Shown in pieces: positions 34,618-50,200 of a stretch of 64,000 nucleotides of DNA. The DNA comes from Lithospermum erythrorhizon (taxonomy: Eukaryota > Streptophyta > Magnoliopsida > Boraginales > Boraginaceae), in the NCBI GenBank assembly GCA_019722365.1, contig JADFUC010001018.1:46616-110615 (forward strand), written 5' to 3'. The notes below the pieces were generated by a model, which saw only the letters and a program-made list of their open reading frames with translations, did no database searches and was not told the origin of the DNA. Every line of letters starts with the position of its first letter. Position 1 is the first letter of the stretch. The translations under genes were made by a program, and so were the position numbers.

Positions 34618-35067
34618 GTAAGTCTTGCTTGATTCTGAAAGAGATAGTCTTGCTCTGAATGAATCTTTTATTTGAAGAATTTGAATAGTTCGGTCTTTTC
34701 TTTGAAATGAATTTGTTAGTTGAGGTGGCTGTGTGAAATTTAGCCTATATTAATCATATTGATTTTCATTATACACACTTGCAGGAGTTACAGTTGCATT
34801 TTTGGTCAGCTACCAGTCCCCCCCTCTTCTTTCTCTATAGCATTTTCTCCCAGCCAAAATCCCCACCTGGATAGGAGCACATGCCCATGTTTCATTCTTG
34901 CTTTAACAAGAACGTCAGAAGTTGCAGAGCAGAAAATTTAAGGACCAAAACTTAACTTTTTTTTAATTCAATACACATTTTAGCAATTTACCCTTTTGGA
35001 ATCTTGAAGAAAAAGCATTGAAAATTAACATAAGCAAACTAGTTGGAATAAATTTGGTTGAGTAGAG
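34618..35067 (+). promoter_or_regulatory. Upstream region and probable 5' UTR of the ROP gene
   Basis: Between the MITE and the ATG at 35068. It includes a pyrimidine-rich stretch near 34816-34850, which could be leader sequence. A 60-codon frame at 34759-34941 shows no homology. I could not place a TATA box or transcription start with confidence. Confidence 0.3.
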
Positions 35068-37408
<2,341 letters not shown>

Positions 37409-38297
37409 TTCGCGGAAGACAAAAGCTTAGTCCCCGAATTGCAGATGAATTTCGATATCTCCCCTCGTATGCAACGCTCTTACCACTTTACCTTTAATTG
37501 GTGTAGCTAGTCTTTATGTATAGTATCCACTGACTTACTAAGGATTACTATGAAAGCTTTTGATTTTGTTCGTTCTTTTTTTGTCATCGACGTTGTGACT
37601 TGTGTTATGTATCTTATGATATACTCCGTAATATACACCAGTATTAAGATTAGACTAGGGGTAACTAGCTGCTATAAAAAGAAAGCTAATGTTTAATGTT
37701 TTTCTGTGTGTTTCCACTTAATGTTTGCAACACAATCCAAGTATTAAGATTAGACTAGCAATTAGCAACCGCATTGTCCAAATCAGGCAGGTTTTCAACA
37801 AGTAAATCAAAGACAACGATGCATCATAACTCTGTTTCGAATGGCATGGAAAAAAGGATCAAGAAACGACGATAATCCCAAACTCATATACAATCTGAAA
37901 GAGTGCCTTCTACACAGAAAAGCCATCATGTACCCCATTATTATTCATTTCTGTTAACAACTTTACAAGGAGGAGGAGAAAGGACCTCCAAGAAAAGAAA
38001 AAAGGACCCTGCATTTCACGACGTAATTTTACAGTGAGAATTAAATACAAAGGCATTTTTTTAATTACAAGAATGAATTCTAACCAACAGATTGCAAGCT
38101 CTAATAAGAAAGAAAATGATAATGGGAAGTGATGGGAGAGGTAAACTGGGAAGAAAAACGAGTTTGATGGAAGAGAAACATCACTTGACTAATCGTTTCA
38201 ATGGCTATGCGGCCTATGCAGTCCCTTCTTCCGTTCCATCTGCTGAACGCAGAAACAATACATTCTCTTTGCACCCTCATTCACAGGGATCAGAATG
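37409..38297. other. Convergent intergenic region with both 3' UTRs
   Basis: ROP (plus) and VPS35 (minus) end tail to tail 889 bp apart, so this region must hold both 3' UTRs and both polyadenylation sites. A short duplicated phrase, AGTATTAAGATTAGACTAG, occurs at about 37641 and 37740. A 90-codon plus-strand frame (38092-38364) overlaps the VPS35 end and is not credible as a gene. Confidence 0.6.
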
Positions 38298-41200
38298 TCA
38301 CAACTTAATTTTATCATACTTCTCACCCATGACACCGCCTTTCTGCTTCTGGAACAGAATATAGCGGATTGTACTTGCAAAAAAAGCATTCGAAGCTCTA
38401 TCAATGGAGTGAGTGTCTGTCTGCATCTCAGTTTGAATCAACTCTATGAGGCTCTGAATTGAAGCACTTGTTATCTGAGGATTTCCCTTCTCAAAAAAGT
38501 AAATATACCTGAAGCAATCATATCAATGAATCAAGCTCATGTAACAAATGCAACAAAGACCTCGAATGGAATCCTTTAATCAACATAAGTTATTTCAAAG
38601 TTTACTTACTTATTCAGTATTTCAACAAAAAGTATAACAGGACCATTGCTACCCCTAGTGACATTAGCCATCTGCTGTGCGGCATTTGCGATCCGTAATG
38701 AACGCTTTAGGCAAAGTAAGACTCTGTAACAAGAGAAAAACACATCAATTCTATTTATATAGTATTTTTAATTTATCATGTCCACAATTCTAATAATAAT
38801 AACTAAATGAGTACATATTATAGCTGTAGCCAAAATGTTTGCGACAGAGAAGCAAAGCTACAAAAATAAGGAAACAGGACCACACATCAGTCAGACATAA
38901 AATAAAATAAAAAACACCTTTCTCCATCCTTGATACCATCCAGATCATCAATCCAGAAGAGATGAGCGCAAGCATAGACAGCTCTGCACTGATCAGGTTT
39001 CCTCAGAAGTTTTGCAGAGTACTGAATATGAAAAATATGTCATTGAACACCTCCAAGAATAAGGGTTAAGAAATCAACATAATCAAACTTTTTAGTGGTC
39101 GTTACCCCCGTGGCCTTGTGGGTTAATGTATCCCGATTCTCAACACCAAAGACACTCATCCTCTGAAGCGTACCAATTATTAAGTGTATGGAAGTCACCT
39201 GTGCCTTGGAATCCTATATCAAGTTGAACAGACGAAGTAAGCCACACAGACTAGAAAAGTACAGACTGGCCGCCAAGAAATTCGTCTAGAAATTTTTTCA
39301 AATATGAAAACTACCACAACTTCTTCCTCGTACAGTACAAATGCTTGAGTGAAAAATTCATAAGCAACTGATTCAAGATCACAGTCATTTGCAGCCTGAA
39401 AAGGGGAAGGAAAATATAAGCAACCAAAGCATGTGTCTTATGTAATTATCAATAAGACTAAGGACATATATACATCTTGATCAATTACGAAACCAGTACA
39501 TGAACTCTTAATATATTTTAGTAAAGATACACAATAGTTGTCCTACTCATACTTCAGGGACTATTAACTTGATGGCATTTATTGTTTAAAAGAGTTGAAC
39601 TCGTATTTTATTGGTACCCATAACTCTTAGGAGAAATTATTTGTTTTTATCATTATTATCTTCCTTTTGGTGTGTTGAAATGTTTTTTCATTTTTCTTCT
39701 ACTCGGTAATAGTTCTGTATTTTAATTTTTAATCACCCGGGTTGATCATACAGCTGATTGAAGATTAGTAATATTTTCTTTATTAGGTGAGTTGGTTAGG
39801 AGCTGGGCTCTCTCCTAAGCTTAACCAGAGGTCACAGAGTTCAAGCTCTTGAATGCAGAAGTCTCTGTGAGGGACAGCTTCATAACCCAAACGACTATCA
39901 TGACGAGGCTGGATTAGTTCTGATGTCGATACAAACTAAAAATAGCAATAAATTATTCAATGCATTTAGATATAAGTGCTCAAGGGAGCAAATACTTAAC
40001 TCACTATTATTACCAAATGTTCTGCTATAACTGCCAGAACTATTTTGTCATGACCCTACATGAGTGAATTATGTGGTCCCAAAGGCAAAAAGAATGTGAT
40101 CAAAGTAGTTAGAACAATTGTTAGTATTTCAATATTAAGTATTTACTACTCACCATCCCTGAATTGTCGCGTTTTTTATAGTTGTAGCTTTTCTGATTTT
40201 GGCCTTAAATATATTTGTTTGTGTTGTATAATATTTTATAAAATATATATCAATTGAAAGAGTTTAAAATGTAGTTTTTAAATTTGATATGAACATCAAG
40301 TATTATATCTGAAGCAAAAATATCTACGATCGAAGTTCGAGATGAACAAAAAGTTAAGTGGGCGATGCGTAGTCAAAGAATATTTCATAAAATGAATGTA
40401 TTAGAATTCTATATATAAATTAATGTGAATTATTAGAGATAAGAAATGAAATGAATTAATTATCTTACCTGCAGTTTACTGCTTCTATCTTTAACCTCAA
40501 CTATCTTCTTCCCCAACTATCTCTTCCCTTTCTTCTACCTATTCTTCAACTATCAATCTAAACCCGTAATAACCTATCAAGGTCATTGCGTGGTATCGAA
40601 TTGGGCGATCCTCATCGACAATCATTGCAATCATATTAAAAAAAAGGTTCAAAATGCTTGGATGTGCAAATGTTTCACCAGCAATGCTCGATTCATCTTC
40701 TCCGGGGACTGATTACAGGACTGACTTAAGTAATCTCCAGCCGAGCACATATACGTTTCTAAAGTATTTCTACAAATTCCCAATAGAGTTGGCTGGTTTA
40801 CAAGCTCAGTTTGAAAAACTCAAGACATTACAAATCAACTTGCAGGTATTCCTAAGATTTCTCCTAAGTTAGATGTCATCGATCATAGTGTTGCTATTAA
40901 TGATAATCTGGATGTTACTTTCGGGGTAGACAAATATGAGATGGAACCTAATATGAACAATACCAGCTCTATTATTTCTTTTTCGTGGAATTTTGAGTCT
41001 ATGAACACTTTTTCTGATGAGTTAGAAACAAATAAAATCTGTGCGAGTGCGGTGTTCGATGAAAATCCTGAAACAGATGAAAGTTATTATGTTGATGTTG
41101 GTTTGGTAATCTATGATGAGTATTATGATGTGGATGATCATGATCCAGTGTTAAGAGAGGTTGCTCTTAATTTGGATTATATATGTAGTAAGCAGATAGA

Positions 41201-44200
41201 CAACAATAGTTGCGATGTTCTTGCAATGAATTGCAGGTGAATGGGGTCTGATCAAAGGGATGAAGTTGTTGTAGAAGCCATCTCAGATAATAAACATGAA
41301 GGTATTTTTGAGATTTTGCCTAAACCAGAGAATTTCCATGTCGATGATAACATTGATACTGCTTTGGTGAAATGCAAGGATGAGATTGAACCTATTATGC
41401 AGAATAGCACCCGTACTGTTTATTCTTCAAGGAATTTTGAGTCAGATTACTATTTTGATGAGTTACAAATGAATGAACTCTCCGCAAAAGAGGTGTTTGA
41501 TGAAATTGGTGTTTGATAAAATTCCTGACAGAGAAGAATATCATTATCCTAAATTGATATGGCTGTTTACGATGAATATGATGATGATCATGATCCTTTA
41601 GGAGAGGTTTTTCTTAATTTGGATTATATCTCTAGTAAGCAGTTGGATAATGATGGTTGTGATGCCCCCACTATAATTAGTCAATCCCCAAGGTCTGATA
41701 TTCCTCAGATAAATGGGGAGCAACTCTATGCTACCCAAGTGTTTGATGGTTTTCCTGAAAGAAAGGACAATGATCAGCGTATGGTGGATCAACTAGTATT
41801 TGATGACTATGGCGATGATGATCACGCAGCGAGCAACTCCACATTCATGATAACCGCTGGAGGTCTGATTGAGACCATCACTGTTACAATAGTTATTGAC
41901 AAGAATCAAAGTGAGCTTATCTCAACTTCAAGGGAAGTTGATTTTGGTTTGTTCGAACTGGAGTTGGCTGAGTATATGGTTGGTGATGTTTCACAGCCTG
42001 CTAAGATGTTTAGGAGTAGTGAGTTTTTGTTGATATATGGTCAGAAAGAGAGGGCAGTTATCATGTTGAGGCAGATCAAGGATTATGCAAAGCATATGAG
42101 TATGAACTTCTGGCTTCTGCTTCATTGTTCAATCACATCCTGGAATATGGTACTTCATGATTGTTATTGGTGTTAGGAAGTTTTATTTCATTGATTATTC
42201 AATGTGCTCTAAGGGTCTTTTATGGTATCAACAGTTTGATCCTGGAATTCTTGTGCGAGAAGTTGATGTTTTTGTTAGAATTAGAAGGGACCAAAGGGAT
42301 TATTATGCGAGTGAAGCTGAAATAGAAATGGTGAAGGATAATGAAGTTGATTATTCTAGGGAGCCTTTGGGAATCAAATGCCAAGCTTTCCTTCAACCTA
42401 GTGGAGTCAAATGGCAAACTATTGAATCTGATGGTGTTGCATATTCAGTCCTTGTCAACTTGAACACACTGGAGGAATTTTGTTTGTCAGAACAAATCAT
42501 TCAAGGAAGCATATATAACAACCTCCCTTCTCAGATTCGATGGACTCAGGTGTTGATATCGGAAGAAACAGAGGTAATGCTCAACTCTGTTAGTATTACT
42601 TTAGGTATGGATAATATGCTACAATTTGTTAATGAAGTTGCCACAAAATTTGGTGTGGAAGTTAAGAATGAAATGAGCTGCTCCTGTGGTCAGCATTCGA
42701 ACCTTATTGAGGTCTGGAAGTTTATCAAATACTAGCACTACTGGAGCATATCATATGTTAAAAAGTGAAGTGGTTACTCCTCCTTTGCATACCTTCGATG
42801 AGATTGGGGCAAGTTATGGTTGGTGTAAAACTAATTTGCAAGCTGCAATGGAAATGATAATGAATTTCAAACTTGATATTGTGAACCTTAAGCCTCTTCT
42901 AAGGAATCAGTTGTGGGATCCAGGGATCATTTGGAGATTACTTAAACATTTATTTAAAGTTGTGATTGAACATTAAAGGGGCAAACTGTGATGGGACCAG
43001 ATTCGAAGCCCGATTGGTAACAACCCGAGTGATGCTCAACAAAGGCACTTCGTGGCATTGTTCTGCCTAAAAGAAAATGTTATAGTCTACATGAATCAGA
43101 CAACAGAATGGCGGAATGACTTTGTTATGCACCAAAAAGTCATGCACCACTTCTGTGTGAAAAGTTAGTTGGGATTGCAGACAATTTTCTATCTCCTTAA
43201 GCAATCACCACTCTCCCTTTATCACTCTTGAAAAAAGCCAAACAATACTGAATTCTATACTCAACATTTGTGTATCAGGAAAAATTTGGAGAAGTGTGAA
43301 AGACGCCAATAATTTACCATGTGGGTTTTATGAGATTTATCCCATATAACTGCTCATTATAATGGCCATTTCTGGCAAATAAAACAAGATGACAAAGATC
43401 AACATGAACTACATTTCCATATTGAGTACTAACCGGACCTTTTGAATCTTGTTTAGGGGCTTTGAATTCGAGGCAAAAGGACTTTTTAACCTAGTGTACA
43501 TTAAAATCTCAATTATTAGTTTGAAGCGTCTGAAAGGGCGCATCTTATGGTTTTTAGTGTTTATGTGGCTTGTACTATTTTAGTGTCACGGGCACTGACT
43601 TCCTCGAGGCGGACACTATACTTTTTGAGTGTCACAGGCACCACTGATTCATCTGTTTTAATTTCATTTAATTGAAATAGTATATTATCGGCCAAAATAC
43701 ACATTAGTCATGAAATAGTATTTTCATTCACAACGCTTCTAAAGTATAGGGTGTGAAATGACTATTTACCCTCACTGTTATAAATATAGTAGTTAGGAAG
43801 TTTAATTCAAGCAAAATTGTCTTCATTAAAATATCAGCCCTTTCTTCTTACTTAACATGCATACCCTTTCACTCAATGCCAAGCCCTCGCCTTTCATCTC
43901 CTTGAGTATCCACGAGTCACAGAATATAGTACGGGGATATTTAGTGATGCTATTTCGGCCATTTTACTATAGGAAAAGTATCTCGACGTACTTTTCACCG
44001 AGGCCTGTCGCCTTCGAGAATAATTATTAGAGTGTGCTCAGTGAATCATGGCCTTCGCCTATTAAAGGCATTTTAGATAGATTCACATTCAATTAGAATT
44101 ATTTAAATCTAAAATCAAGACTTAACAGAAAATGGTTCAATTGATTAACAAGGTACACTTTTAAGAGGTTAGAAGCGACTAATTTTTTTTTATAGTAGTT

Positions 44201-47200
44201 TAAAGTTTGTTTAATTAGAAAAGCATAGAGAAAACCACCTTGATACTTCTTCAGTTAGGCATCCATAAAATATCGAAATTTGGCGGAAGAAGATAAAATT
44301 AAGTAATGTTGTCAAAATAATTATTAACATTTCCTCATAAATCATTTAACTAATTCTTAATGGAAGAGTGGGCTTTGTAAATGAAGTGGTTAATGATTAA
44401 ATCCATTTGGTAGAGGCGTGGAGATGGAAGCGTGGGATGGGGTAGGGGGATAGGGGGTAGGGGTGGGGTGTGTTGAGGAAGAGGTTTGGATATTTTAGTG
44501 AAATGACAATTTTGCCCTTAATGAAACTTCACAACTCTGCAGCTTACAAAATAGGGGAGGGGGGCAAAATAGTCATTACACCATACTTTAGTGTTAGGGA
44601 CAAAATAGTCGTTTATTGTGGGCTGATATTGTTTTAAAAGATAATATAATTCGTTTCACTAATGAGAAAATTAGGTGTATGGGAGTCGGGGGTCTTAGGC
44701 AACAAAAAAAGTATAGAGGCGCAATGGGAGATTAGAGGTGCTAAAATAATGCAGTGGCATGGAAGCCATTAAGCCCAGCCAATGCGTGGGCTTTCGGTAG
44801 CAGTATAATGGTTTTAATGGAATGAGACACTGACTTATTCAGCAGTCTTTAGACGCAAGGTTCAACCATTGTTTTCCTACGAAGTTCAAAGAAGTACTAA
44901 AGAATTAATAGAAGAGCGGGAGCACAAATTGAGGTTATAGACGTTGGGATCACGAAATTCCGAGGGGGTTAAATGTTGATTTTTCGGGGTGATGGTGTTA
45001 GTCTGATACCCGATAGGCTTGAAGTTTTTGATATCAATCGAATAATAAATCAGCGAGTTAAACCTTCTCGGTAATTTATAAGTATTACATCTTTGAGACC
45101 AAGTATCTCTTGCTTTTAAAAGGAAGGGAATGTCGCTGACCTACATGAATGTGAATCATGTGGTCACAAAGTCAAAGGAATGTGATCAGCAATAGTTAGG
45201 AATAATTAATAATATTTCAATATTAAGTATTTACTATTTCATAAAATGAATGTATTAGAACTCTATATATAAAGATGTAATGTGAACCATTAGAGATAAG
45301 AAATAAAATGAATTAATTATGTTTCTCTTTTAATTTCTCTTACCATACCCTAACACTCTTAAATTCTATCTACAAGAATGGTTAGGGAAGAGATAGTTGA
45401 GGACTTAGAGATAAATGAAATAAATTAATTATGCTTCTCTTTTTAGTTTCTCTTTTTATCTCTAGCATAACTTAAGTCTGTCTCTAATTCCCTTTCATTA
45501 TCTTATTTCCCTGACTATCTATTTCTTCTGTTCTTCAACTATCAATCCAAACCCGTAATAACCTATCAGGATGATTACATATTTTCCCATGTCATATTAT
45601 GAAAGCTATTCCTGAACCAATTTCTTATTGTTAATAACTTCAAAAACATTTACCTCAGCACACTGCAAGTACAACCTCAACGAAAGCTCAGGTGATGGAA
45701 CCCATGTGAGAGCCTCAATAGTCTGCAATGGACGCTACTATTATTGTGTTGATCAAATTAAATTCATAAATCTACAATCTAGGAAATGATGGGTGATAGC
45801 CAGTTGAATAGTTGTACAAGCTGCAGAATATATAAAACATACAAAAAAAACAAGAAGCAAATAAGTAAGGCCACCTTGCAATGACAGCCCCAATTAACTG
45901 ATAAGGTAATCCCAAAAAAAAAAAAAAAAACCTAGCACACCACATGCTCAATTACCTGATTCAAGAGCTGAAATATTTTCTTCGGTGTCACCGGGACCTC
46001 CTCACCAGCTAAATCTCCATCCTGACTTTGCAGTTGCCTGATCAACTGGAGATAGAATGAACGTGTCAATTCTAGGTCTAATATATTTTCCTGGTCTCGA
46101 TATAAACTACAGAAAACAGGCACTAGCAAATTTTGTTTCTAACATCTTTGATTTGGCTGAGGAAGAGAAGCTTATGACTGAAGGGAGTATAAAATAATGC
46201 AGAAAATAATAATTGATAATACACCAATGCACTTTCTCTAGAATAAAGCAAACCTTCAGTGCAGAAAAAACTACGGGTGGAACTGTAAACGGCAGTCTCT
46301 TTGGACCTCCGGTCATTATATGCTTCCGCACAGTACATATTATCTGCCAATAAAATTAAAAATGTAAAATCTGAATGAAAAGCACTGCAAACAGAAATTT
46401 CATAGTTGACAACTGAAACTATGAAAACTTAATCACCCTACTGCCCATCAGAAAAGATATAAAGTCTGCAGGAAAGAAATAGCAAGAACATAACAAAGAA
46501 TGCCCAAGTGAATATTTCAACAACATAAGAGCATAGAGTTCCACATGTCTACAAGTAAGGGCTTGTTTCATTTACTGAATCCTCTAACTGCACGGACCGA
46601 CAGGTTCTTTAATCGAACATTGATAACAGCGGATAACATACTAAAGGTACAAGTTCATTTTTTTTATCCCAGTCAACAAAACTAAGCAAATTGCTTCCAG
46701 AAGGCAATGTGTAAACAAAAGATCCTGGAGAACTGATTACCTTCAACATCTCCTCGGGGTCATCATTGTACAACAGATGGATCACGCGAGCAACAGAATT
46801 CTGCTCCTCCTTGAAGTCCTCTTCATCCAGCTATGGGCCATAGAGGCCCAAAAGGGAAAAAATTAGGATCATGTCATCAGCAGAAATAGACAAGTGAAAA
46901 CTTTCAACAATGAAGGGAATTACAAGACCCATAATGTTATCAGATCAGGGGGGGTCCAAGTTGCCAAGTTTTCACAGCTCCAAACCTAATATTTTAAGCC
47001 TTAATGGCATCTTAATTCTCCTCCATCTGGTGATAATTTATTTTTCAGAAAAAGGACTGCACAGCCTATCTAGTCAATGAACTTATTAAGAATAGGTCTA
47101 CCTCATCAGCAGAAGGGCCATCAAGATCTTTTATTAGCCCTCTAATCAATTCAAATAAAACTTCAACCTGTAAAGACAGTTCAGATCAGGTACTTAAGAG

Positions 47201-50200
47201 AAAATCACATAAAGACTACAGGACAAGAAATGAGGAATAACCTGATCATCAGTAGATACATAAGTGTTGTTCTTCATAATGCTTTGGATGATGACCATAG
47301 CCATAACTTTATTAGTTCCGGCATCCAGATGGTCCATGATACGGGGATAATTGGAAAGGGTAAGAGCAGTGACAATATCATTATATTTTTCTAGTGGAGC
47401 ACTCAAGAGAGCAACAATTTGTTTCGTTGCTCTAGTATCTTCAAGCTTCTCCTTGCCTGAGAGTTTCTTGACACAAACTCCCTGAAAGAAATATAGTTCA
47501 GGATAAATAGCAAGAAAAGTCTACAAGAAACAAAATTATGTTTTGCAAAGCTTAGTCTCACACTCTTACTTGCAGCTTCTATCAAGATAAAACCAAAGCC
47601 TTAATTTTCAAGAACTAAAAAAAGATACCTTGGTTCAGAAATTAACCAACTCGATAAGAAACATACCAATACTTGGTCGACATAATCAAGCCTGTCAGGA
47701 TGTACACGAAGAGTGAAAGTAAGGAGAGAGACGTATAATGTGATGGCTCCAACAATGGGCATATCAGACTGAGCTTCTATTACCTGAAATCGAAATTCTA
47801 GTAAACGTGATAAAAGGTAACAATCTATATTCACATTCCATAAGCTGAAGTGAAAGAGAAGAAATTCATTAAAATATAATCTAACAGTGGACAAGGGCTG
47901 ATAGGTATCATACATAATTCATCAACAATACTTAAATAAAGTCCAAGAAAACATTCTCCAGTTACTTATATGCAAGAATCAACCATAACTTAGCCCTTAG
48001 AAACCCCAAAGTATATAGTGAACAAACAAAAATAAAATCAAATCCAGCATTCCAGAGGAATAACAGGATCACAAAATAAAATTTGATCCTAAAATGAATA
48101 GTTCTGAAATCAACCAGATGAATCAGAGGCTATCATTGGCGGCTCGTCAGAATAAGTAGCAGGCATAATTTGGAAGCTGAGACAGACATTCATATTGGTC
48201 ATTGAGGAATCTAAGTTCGGCTTATCATCTATATAATTTAAATTTCCAAAGCAGGCATCCATGTTAGGTAACAATTCATATCACTTTCCAATAGATAAAT
48301 AGGTTCGATTTACCTTGCCAATAGCATTGCTAAACTTGGAAAACGCTTCCACCTGTAGGAAGTCAGGCAAAACCTGAAAATTCAATAGAAAATACAAATT
48401 TAGAGTATAGATTGGAATGAGCTAACAAACTATGTTAATTAGGTGGCTTACTTCTGGACTTGAGGCAGCATAATTTGACAACCTTTCCATCAGTCGTGAT
48501 AGTACAGTCTTGATGTCAACAGTAGGCTAGAATCAAATGACGAATGACCATGAGAAAAGATGGTTTAAACTACTTTCACATTCACAAATCTCAATCCGCT
48601 GAGTAATATAAATATCTCAAAAGAAGGCATCAATATCTCACACAAAAAGAGTTTATTTGTATGGTAAGTCTCTAAAGAAAGACTAGAAAAAAAAAAAAAG
48701 AATCAGCCCATATGTCAAACTCAAACAATTCAGGGTTTGGGCAAGCATCTTATGCCAAGGAGAATGATAGACGTGAAAAAGGAGAACCTTAAAGTAACAA
48801 AACTACTATCTTTTCAAATCTAGAGTTGTCAATAAGGGAAGAAGTATTCAAATTATTCAGTCACAAAGGTATATAGCACCTGAGATATAACTTCTATTAT
48901 CCTAAAAATGAAACATTTTCAGAAAGTTATGGCATAGGTTAGGACTTCTCCTCAAAGAGACATTCTAAACAAGATAACAGGTATATCTGATGATCGAATT
49001 ACCCACTTGAAGTTGGGGCAAGCACCCAATAATGTCTCGAGTGTCTGCAGGTGATACTCATCAGGAAAGACCTGAATGATACAGTCCATCAAATAATATT
49101 GGGCTAGTTCATCTTTACAGTTGACAATCTGTCAGCAATATCAATGGGACCAAATCAAATGGTGAATTATGAACATCAAGTACACAGAACAAGTTGTTAT
49201 CCTAGAGAAGAAGAAAAAAACCTGCTCCAACACTCTGGGAAGAACTACGTCTTTGTATATCTCAAGACCAACACCCTCTATTTGACTGAGAACATGTAAA
49301 TTCTTCCCAACCTAAATAATGAAAGGAAGAACCATCTTGTGAACATCATTACAGCAAAAAATAATCTTGCTAGAAACTTTGAGGGCCTTAGATCAGTGTT
49401 GTTACAAGATCGCGAAGCTCGTTCCTTTCCTTTTCCAGTTTCTCTTTATCCATGAAAGGTCCCTGCAGACCATAAAGCCCGAAAGAAGCCTCAACTCAAG
49501 GTCACCAAAGCAAATGAATGTATTTCTAGCAATAAAACACCTGCATGGCCAAAATATGCCCTCAAAATTCATTTTTACCTTTGCATGCAAGTGCAAAGAT
49601 GCCATGCGTATCGATTCTACAAGTGTAGTAACACAGAAAACATGAATAGAGATTTAGGTACCTGATGCTGCATTCTAACCCACAATTTGTTCATCTCAGT
49701 AAAATTTTGAAGTACAAAATCTACAGCATCCATAACTGTTTCACCATCTCTGTAGGAGAATAATATAATAAGAAACTATATCAGCTATTGGAAAATCTTA
49801 TAACTTGATGACTTGATCAAATAAATAAAAGCAAGAGATAACATTTTATAGTACACTTAAGTGGACCCACATAAATACTTATAAACGATGCCCATGAATA
49901 CATGTGTGAAAGACAAAATTTCAATATCAAGAGAGATGCAGTATTCTTTATAATGACCATAGAACAAGCACAATCAAGAGTGGTGCAAAATCATCAGCTA
50001 TAGTTGATGGAATTTACCCTTCATACTCAGAACCAAGATCCGGCAACTTATCTCTGCTAACTTGAGCAAGATAACTCCTCAAAAAAAGCCCACGAATGGG
50101 GTGCTGAACAGAACGACACATTTCAACAAGGTCTTTTAAAACATCTTTGGCAGGAGCTGCCTTGGATTTGATATAGACAGATCCGACTGTACATAAGAGG

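Larger units (their letters stand above)
40046..45579 (+). mobile_element. Complete non-autonomous LTR element (LARD-like) in VPS35 intron 17
   Basis: Left LTR 40046-40590 and right LTR 45131-45579 are in direct orientation. The purine tract AAAAGGAAGGGAA lies directly left of the right LTR and a primer-site-like TGGTATC directly follows the left LTR. The 5-bp duplication TATTT flanks it (40041-40045, 45580-45584). Instead of recognisable gag-pol it holds a decayed plus-strand acidic ORF (40654-42976) and a MITE. It lies antisense to VPS35 in an intron that is 6.3 kb long, mostly because of it. Termini, tract and duplication are seen; calling it a large retrotransposon derivative is inference. 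Confidence 0.82.

Noticed and set aside
38092..38364. 90-codon plus-strand frame between ROP and VPS35
   Set aside because: It overlaps the last VPS35 exon on the other strand and is its shadow.
42220..42417. Minus-strand frames opposite the unknown ORF
   Set aside because: Antisense shadows; the plus-strand frames are longer, contiguous and show protein-level repeats.
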